Assembly (NCBI RefSeq): GCF_001640805.2 | Contig: NC_066844.1 | Location: forward strand, 9,770,209-9,834,208 | Source of the DNA: Lates calcarifer | Taxonomy: Eukaryota > Chordata > Actinopteri > Centropomidae | Reading direction: 5' to 3' | DNA length: 64,000 bases | Shown: positions 26,501 to 36,140 of the stretch, piece by piece | Layout: every line of letters starts with the position of its first letter | Position numbering within the stretch: the stretch's first letter is position 1 | Notes under the pieces: generated by a model | The model's input: only the letters and a program-made list of their open reading frames with translations | The model's database searches: none | Told to the model about the DNA's origin: nothing | Position numbers and translations under genes: made by a program

Positions 26501-29500
26501 ACCATAACCTCTGTAAACTGTAACCTAAGTGCTAAAACAAAACCATTTTTGTAGGGAGCCATACACACCCTGGCACCTCTCCTCTTTTACAAGTAAACAG
26601 ATAAATGATTAACTAGGCATTGAAAATTAGCTTTCATTTAATAACAGTATATAATCATAACTCTGAACAAAAAAGATGCAGCATTAAAGGATAGTTCTCA
26701 TTATGCATGAATTGATAGTTTTTAGAAAAATAAATTTCATATTATTTGGGTAATGGGTCACTGCAGACTTAAAACGAACCAAGTTGTACAAGGTGGAAGG
26801 GAGGGTGAAAACCCACCGTCATTTGCGTGTCCTTTTAGTTTTGACTTGATTAGTTATTTACCATGGGGCACATTTTTGGACAGTCTCCCAGTTGGGAAAA
26901 GAATGAAAAAGAGACTTTGCCTTTTCACTTTTCTGCCAGAGATAAGTACATTGTTCGAAGCATACTGAGGCCTTTAGTCTTGTCTCTACAGTCCCTGTAG
27001 ATGTCCCACCGCTGCAATACACCTCTCTCACCCTTTTTTGTCCAGTGTTGCTGACCCCCTGAAACTTAAGAATGAAAACTTAAAACTGAAAACAGTATTT
27101 CCACTCCATTAAGAATAATTGTTTTTTGTCATATCCACAAATATGGTGCTTTACATTGTGCCTTTATAATGACTGGTTTCAGGCATCACTGTTTTCAATC
27201 ATAATTCATTAAGTCACACAACATTCTGTTCCCTTCATCACATTCAGTGTGGATGTATCAGTTGTATTCAGGGTATGGTGGAAGGGTCCTGAGGTGGCTG
27301 GAGAGGAAACAACTTTCCTTTCATCTCCTTACATTATTTATTGCCACACTCCCAAGATATATCTTGACATATCTCAACATAGTTCTTCATCTTCTCAAGA
27401 AGCAAATGGCATTTACAGAAGAGACATTGTGCAGGTATGCATTATCAGTATACCAACATGTTGTTTTTATCAGACTAAAGAATGGCTCAGTGGAGTTCTT
27501 CACATCTGATTGCTGACAGATGTCATACTGTATTTCTGTGGAAATTTAATCACCTGCTATCCACTGCAGAAAACATGTAAATTCAGCCCGAAAAAAATCA
27601 CTTATAGCTCATTGTAACACAATCTTTTCTTAAATAACAATCTTGATGACTTTATGAATAAGTCAAGATTTACATCCCTCAGAATAAAGAACAGAATGTA
27701 AACATTCAACTTTTGCTTTCCTCTCATTGGAGCAGTTAGTGTCTATACTGTTTAATTGATGTTGAAATAATTTGTTCAATATTGTTTTTAGCAGGTGCCT
27801 CCTTTCCATGATGTCTACAGCAGAGAGCTACATCCTACACTGAAACTCAATGAGATTGAAACCAGTGTAAGAGACACTGCATGAGCATTATAAACATAAA
27901 AATACACTTCAACTCCCAGATGATCTTTTTTTTTTTTTTCCCAAATACACTACATGGCCAAAAATATGCAAACATCCCTGTCTACATATTTTGATCTGCA
28001 GTCTAGGCTCCTAATGTGAATGCCACAGTACAGTATTCTTCCAACTTTGTGGCAACAGTTTGTGCTTAGCTTTTTACTGTTTTAATATGACAGTACTCCA
28101 GTGCACAAACACAACTCCATAAAGAAATGGATTTTCCAGTTTAATGTGGAAGAAGCTGACTGACCTGCACAGAGTCTTTACCTCAACTCCATCCAGCACC
28201 TTTGGAACAAATTGGAACACAAACTGTGAGACAGACCTTATCACCCAACACCACAATTGAAACCAGAGGAATGGCAGCAGATTAAAAATGAATATTCCTT
28301 TGTCACATATGGGTGTAATGCTCTGGTTTCCATATACTTTTGGCCCTAGACTGTCATCATGTACTCATGCAGACACATTCTTGTACCCTTTCACTTTGTT
28401 ATCTTTTCTCGCTTGTTTCTGCAAAATACACGCAGTAACCACCCCCTGTCCTGTCTGACACAGAAACTCTTGGGTAGACTGTGTGAACAGAACCGAATTT
28501 TGAAAGACCATGAAGCTGTTGTCCACAGACTGAGGATGGACAAGGTACATCATTTTACTCGAAATATTATACCATGCATTTAAGAAATGTTTTGTATTGT
28601 AATAATGAAAAAAGTATGAAGTTATCTGTGCTTTTAACAAATCTTACCACAACAACTGTGGGAATCTGTTATATTTAAAGATACATGACTGTTGCAATCT
28701 AGTACAACTGCTCTGCAATAAATGCTTGCTGTTCCCAGGACAGCCTAGAGGAAGCACTGGTGGCAACTCATCAGGAGATGGAGCTGTACCATAACCAGCC
28801 CTTGGCCATGGAAAAGCTGCAGTTCAAAAAGGAGACCCTGCAGAACCAGCTCATCAACATCAGAGGGGAGCTCTCCCAGGCTTCTAGTGTAAGACAGTGA
28901 ATCACATATTCAGGATCCTATCTGTTATTCAAACACCTTGCTGCAATTTGCAAACATTGTCTTTATATTTTGACAAATATGTGTTTGTAGTTTTACAAAC
29001 TTGGTCTTACTCTGGCCATTACTTCTATCATTTCTAACACAATTTTGTCATTAATGTAATTTCTGAGTCATGTAATACTGTAACAGCAGAATGGGGCAAC
29101 CACACAAGTGGACGATGTTTTAAAAGAATCTCTAGTTCAACCACATTGTTTAAAGCGATTTGGAATTTAACATTAAATTGAACATTCACGCTGTGAGCAA
29201 AACTGTCTGTAGTAAACCATTAGATCCATCAGAGCTGCTTTGCTGAACTGCCTTAGCTGTTGCTGGATATGCATATGGAGTGATGGACAGTGTAATATAC
29301 ATTTCAGTTACATTCATGTTCTTCTGTCATAAAGATGTTTCTGCCACTGTTGACACGTCTCCATATCTTAGCAATTAATTTGGTGACAAAAATTGTTATG
29401 ACAGGTTGAGGAGCATGATGGCCTGAATATGAAATCAAGTGCATGGTTGGTTGAGTCAAAGAATATCAGAAAGGCTTAATTTATGTAAGCCACAGTTTTA

Positions 29501-32500
29501 AACATTTGCTAAGGATGGCTGCATTTATTTATACCTCTGTCAGGCTTTAACCACCACACGTATGGAGTTTGAAGCATTAGAGGATGAGGCCAACGCCATC
29601 CATGGAGATCTATGGGAGCAGCTTAATACAGGAGGGCAGGTAAATGGTCAAAAGGTCATCATTCCTGTTTTTAAACATGTACATCATGTACATTAAGTAA
29701 ATTAAGACATTTCAAAGTACATGTTCAGGATCTCTTTTCTCCAGAGATGGCTCAGAGAGTGTTTCTTAACAGTGTAAGAGTTATGGTGTGCTGTATATTA
29801 CCTTGACCTGATACATTCATTACTTCTTTGAATATAACAGGAAAGCAAGGTCAACAGTACTCATTGGCTGTGGGTTGACAATTCCGGTGTTTGACTTAAT
29901 GTTAAACTTTAGTGAAATGCCTTCAGTGAAAACAAAGATGTCAGGATGAATTTAAAAATAAAAATAAAAAATACTGTGTAAAATGTACACAAACTCGGTG
30001 GTTCACAATGTGACTTAGTTGTCTGATCATGATTTGGTACATTTCTGGTCCCTGGGGAAAACTTTGTTATAAGTATGCTTAGACTTATACCTAATTAGGG
30101 TGCATTAGGATTATTGTACAGCAATTTTTTGGTTCAAAGGCATACTGAACTGAAGAAAGCTGTGTACCAAACAAACCTTCCTGTATCAAATGACGTCTGA
30201 GCTATGGTTATATATTGTAATGGCACATACCTTAGGTTGGACACAGTTTTTCTATGTACATGCTAATTAAAGTGTCATTCCTCTTTAACAGGAAATTGTT
30301 TCGCTTCCCTCTCTCATATTACTTTGTCTGTTGTCTGCAGAGTGAACTTGTTCGTAGGCACATCCAGAAAGAGTTTTGGAGAGTCCAGGATGTATTAGAG
30401 GGACTGCACAAGAATAACTCATCCAGAGGCACTGATACAGCCAAGCACAGAGGTAACACATCAGCTGGAAAATAATTATTTATTTATTTATTTATTAATT
30501 ATTTAACAATTTAATGGGAAATACAGTGTCAATATCATTATATTCTAACGATCCTTTCCCCACCACCCCCATTTTCCTCTGTTTCTCTTGCACAGTGGCC
30601 AGCGGTGCATCAGGCTCCTTTAGCACCAATAGTCCAGCCAGTCCCCTGAGCTCAGTAAGCCTCACCAGCCCACTCAGCCCCTTCTCCCCAGTGCCCGGCT
30701 CCCAGGCCTCCCCCACCAAACAGCTGGGCCCGGAGGTAAGCACCGGACACACCCAGCTGGGGACCAATCCCAATCCAAAACCTGGCACAGGTGTATGCTC
30801 AGACTCTAGAACCAACCCCGAAGTGCGTAGAAGATTAAGCCCTAAACCTCGCCCAAAGTCATGTACATTACCTCATTTCAAAACTGACCCTAAACTTAGG
30901 TGTAGACCCAAAAGTTACAGGGAGTCTGACACAAGCTGGCATACAGAACACATAAATTATTATGGTTGTGAAGCCTATGAACACACCTTTCCCCAGCCCT
31001 CCCTAGCTTTCCAAAACCATAGGGAGTCTTTGGGTAGATTAGACCCTGTGATTGAGGAAACAGACCAGAACATCAGCTACAGAACCAACTTTGACCAACC
31101 TATAAATCAAGCCAAAGCTAGAGCAGAAGAACACAAGAGTACTGTCCAAGTAAAATGCCACGATTCCAAATATACCAATAAGCATTCAGACACAGTCCAA
31201 ACCCACTCTGATCCTCAGGAGGTTAGTTGGTTATCCTCAAGTGGCTGCCTCCAAGAAGTCAGGGTTGGCCTAAGAAAAGATGTGTATCCAGACTCTTACC
31301 CATCTCAGTTCTCAGCTGGATACCATAATGGAAACCTGTCCTCCAACAGACGTTGCTCTATGCCTGAATCCAAGATCCTACCTTTCCAAGACTCCTGTCA
31401 GACTGATGTTTTATCATTATGCTATGGCCCAGGTCTTTATGCACACTCAGTCCCGTGTTTTAGCAGTGATAGCCCTGAAACCCAACACCATCACCAGCTA
31501 CCTTTTCTGTCATCATATCATGATGGTGAAAGTGCAAGGCCACTTACTTACCCCAACAATCAACTGAAACTTGACAAATATCCACTGATCTGTGCCACAA
31601 CACAGTCTGATTCAACCAGTAATCATTCAAATAAAGTGTTTCTGCAGAGCCATCTCTAAAGAAAATGACACTTCATAGTTAATCTTGACATTCTAAGATT
31701 CAGATATTTCCCAATTCCATCTGTTCTGATTTGTAACATTGTAAATACAAGGACAACATTCTCCCCATCATAATGTCATGGGGCTTGAGATGGAGGCCAA
31801 GAAATGTGGGGCTACTTACAGTAAGTTATTGGTTCACTTGTGCTCTTATAATCTTATATCTTATATCTTATATCTTAAGATATAGAGGAGGCATGTCCTC
31901 CATTGCTGTCAGTCTTTCATAGAAACACTTACAGTATGCGACATTATGGTCACCTCTTGACCTGTTTATAAATTTCATGTTGAGAGTTTCCTGTCAGCCA
32001 AATTAAATATATTCAGATATATAAATTGAACATGTAAATTATCTTTTTGGTTTCAGTTTTGTGTAGTACCTGAGCATGATACAAGTTGATTGCTGAAATG
32101 TTGTAGCTCTCTCACAGAACCTCTCATGGACTGCATGGATATAAATATTCACATAAGCTGTCAGGCCAAATATTTCATTGGCCACCTGGGAATTTTCATG
32201 TCTAACCCCTTAACATGGGATCAAGACCCCATTCCACAGCATCATTCCCATGAGTCCTTTCTGCTCCTCACTTGGCTTAGTATCGCTCCTCCTGATGTGC
32301 AGCACTCTCTCTTCCTCCTGTCTATTCTCTCCTTCCTCCCTCCCTCCCTCCTTCCTGCCCTTACGGTGATGTAGGAAAATGTTCCCCCAAGGCCTCCCCT
32401 CCCCAAGGCCTATTACCCTTTGGAGCCTTCCCCTACCTCCCCTCCCTCCATCCCCCCCCTGCCCTTTGACAGCACCGCGTGGCTACGCAGCTTGGGCATC

Positions 32501-35500
32501 GATGATGAGTACCTTGATGGTGAAGATTCTCACATCAGAAAGGTATTTGGGTGTCCAGCCCTCCTTTCACCCAGCCCTAACTGTTGTCCAGTGTCATTTT
32601 TTCTTAACCTCATAAGCCACCACAGACCATTCATCGCTCCAAATTCACGTTCTTCCTCTTTCTGAACAGCTTTTTGCTCAAGCACTCCACTCATTGCCCC
32701 TGTGTCTCCATCACCAACCTGTATTTGACCTCCTAAAGCATGTGTTCCAGAAGTGGCTGCTCCCCCATTGCTCTTTTAATGTCTTTGCCACTAAAATTCA
32801 TGTCAGCTACATGCTCTAACAGAAAGGATTTGTAGCTAGACACAGTACATTTCAGTTCAAACTGCACTGCAGGTGCTTTGGCTCTAAGAGCAAGGATGAG
32901 CAGCATTTGGTATAAGCCCTATGACATAGTGTGGGGTTCTCTACAGCCACAGATCACCTGTCAAACTCTCTATGTGCCTGTTTGTGCCATGTCTTAGTAG
33001 TGATGTAGTCATGCTAGTCAATACATGGTCCCACCAGCACACACAAGCAGCACAGTGAAAATCAGTCATGCATTGTCATTAAATAGGAGGTGCTTGAAGC
33101 TTTGTGACTCAGTGTTCCACTGGACAAAGAGTGAAAACAAATTTGTACCATCCACTCCTGTCTCATGGCTAATCTGCAAACCTTGTTGCATCCCTTTCGT
33201 GGAGCAGTTTATACTCCAGGAAAAATAAGTTTGCAATTGGAATAAACAGGATATTCAGCATTTACCACAGTTTAGCACTCTTTGTGCTTGAATCCAAGAG
33301 TGTGAATCCACTGGTCACTGCAACTCCATTGAAATGAGATGATTTTGGTCTGAAATTTCACTGCCATACATGCTGGTGTGATCAGGTCATTACTGTGTCT
33401 GCAAGTAATTTGTTGCTTCTGCCATTACAGGTATACCAGGTGTTTTAACACAATGCCCCCATCCCTATACACAATAATGCATTATCTAATGCATTCTGTT
33501 CATCTTTGGATGTGTACTGAAAGTTTTCACAACTTTTAGGTTTAATGTTGATTGCATGACATAATAATGTCAGTATTCCATATTGCAGCCCAAGTTTGGA
33601 GAACAGAGCAATATCAGTGACACGCAGGACCAGGTCCAGGACAGACAATCCAGCATGAATAAAGGTACAACAACCTAAACTCAAGTTTCCACACGATAAT
33701 GCTTCTGTTCCTTTCTCAGTTAATGATCATAATCCAGCAATTGGGTGGGTACACAGAACCTCATGGAGCAAGGGATTACACTGATGACATCCCATACTGA
33801 CATTTGTAAATTACAGATGAAAGAAGGCCCATAATCCAATTAAGATTTCGGTCTTTTGAGGTGTGATTGTATCATTTAATTGAGTGAGACTGACAAGATG
33901 TGCATACATTTCATAGCACTGAGAATTCAGCTCTCTCTTCTTTCCCATGGTTCTGAATTTATCTCTTGTATTCTTCGACAGTTGGCATTGTTCCTCCTAG
34001 AACCAAGTCCCCCACAGATGAATCACACAGCAGCTCAGCTGGAGTTTCCCGGCATAATGGCAGAGTGCCTAATGGAATCTCTAGGGTATGTCAACTTAAA
34101 CTACATGTAAATTACATCCAAATGTCTATCTTAACCACAACATACACAAATGTGTAGCCTCAAGCCAAACAAAACATTGGAAACATTAACTTAATCATTA
34201 TGTTCAAGAACCCTGTGACTGAGCAGGGACCATGGGTATATCCATATACTCACATATATAGTCTGAGAACTTGTCCTTGTGTTACTCTTCAGATAATTAC
34301 CAGTACAAGAACTCTCGATCACTTGAGCTCAGATTTTCACATAGCATACATACAAGATAGAAAGAACCATATAACACTCTGATTACCACCAATTTACCAA
34401 CTTAATAAAAAGCATAACATGAAAATAAATCTTCATGTAGCTAAGGGGGTTACGATGTTGAAGTCCAGATACTTAGGATATTATTCATAGGAAAGAACAT
34501 CTGAAACAAGCTAAAGAATGGCATGAAAGTTCAGCCAAAATGTCTGTTGTTTTTGGATATGGGTAAATGTTTAAATTTATTTCTAGTCATAATGGCCTCG
34601 TAAGTGTAAGCCAAGTCTAACTCTCCTAATCAAAGTGTAAGGATGCCCCAGTGGTTCAAATCTAGTTGTAAACACTGCCATATGTAAGTGCTTATATTAT
34701 GTTCAGATAACAATTTAATACTTTTTTCCCTTGTGATCATGAGTTTAATTAACTGTCATCAGGGGATAGGCATGGCTAGAAAGATGTACATTTTATCATG
34801 CAAGAGTAATTTGATATCTCAAGATCAAATCAGATTTTACTTTTATGGTCTCAGAATACATTTGACCACAGCACAGTATTACACATTTAAACATTACTAA
34901 ACACTGTTACAAGACGACAAGCAAGAAAAACTGAAAATATTCAGCAGTGCCATTCACCAAGAATGTACAGCATTTCACACACAATGGCACTTCAAAGTGT
35001 TTTACATAATGCACTGAAAACAGGAAGTACAGCATAAAACATTAATACACAAATGAGAGGTAAGAAGAATAGAAAGTGCTACAATAATGTTTTGATAAGT
35101 TTTATTGTTTTATATAATTGACTGAACATGTGATGTTGGTTTGCTTGGGTACATAGTTACCAAGTGGCACAGTAGCACTGGACTGAAATCTTGCCTTAAT
35201 TAAAGTGTATTTCTATGCTACATCTTTGTCACAGGAGCGTCCAAAGAGTGCTGTGTTTCCTGCAGAGATAAAGTCAAAGATGAGCGTGGAGGAGCAGAAT
35301 GAGCGAATCCGCCGCAACCAGAGCAGCTCTGTGAGGGACAAGAGACGGAGTCTAAACCTCTCAGGTGGCCAGTCTCCAGCCAACTACAAAGTGGTATGAT
35401 CAAGCATGTGATGATCTCTGTTGCCGATTTTAATACAGAAATGCAAATAGAATAAAACCTACTCATATGTTTATACTCCCAGCTATTCATCTTTAAGATG

Positions 35501-36050
35501 ACAGTTATAGAGAACTAGAAAGCCTTGATCTTTGTACACATCAAACACTTTGCAAGGTAGAACTACTGTTCATAAAACATGATCATTCAGTCATAGATAA
35601 AATAGCTTAACCCTAAATAACACCCACTCACATTGTTGTTGTAAGGACAAAACTCAGTTAACATTGTTCAAAAAGGGATGCACTGCATACTTCTTATATT
35701 ATACTTCTCATGTATATTGTCATATACAATTTACCATATTTGCAAGTGGAAGCCCATGAGGATAGTGCAGACTAGGAATATTACTGACAGTTAATTTGCT
35801 CTGAATGAATGAGGACTGCATCCAGGCTTCTGCAATAATATTTGTATTTTTTCCTGGTAAGCTGACCTATCATCGGATTGACAAAGGTTACCTCAAAGCT
35901 TGTGCCCCCCTCTCAGAGTCAGAGTTGTTCGTCAGATTGGAAAATACCGACAACATTCTCACACGGATAGATTTAGTGTGACTTACTTTTTCCTGTACAT
36001 GTATATGCCTCAAATATTTGTCACTGGAGCATCCAAAGAGTGCTGCCAGT

Positions 36051-36082
<32 letters not shown>

Positions 36083-36096
36083 GTGTATGTATATCC

Positions 36097-36140
<44 letters not shown>

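Noticed and set aside
27249..27516. Open frame in the intron before plekha6 exon 9 ending at a possible donor (GIYRRDIVQ/gtatgc)
   Set aside because: No homology to PLEKHA6, weak acceptor, and exon 8 joins exon 9 directly in phase as in the human protein.
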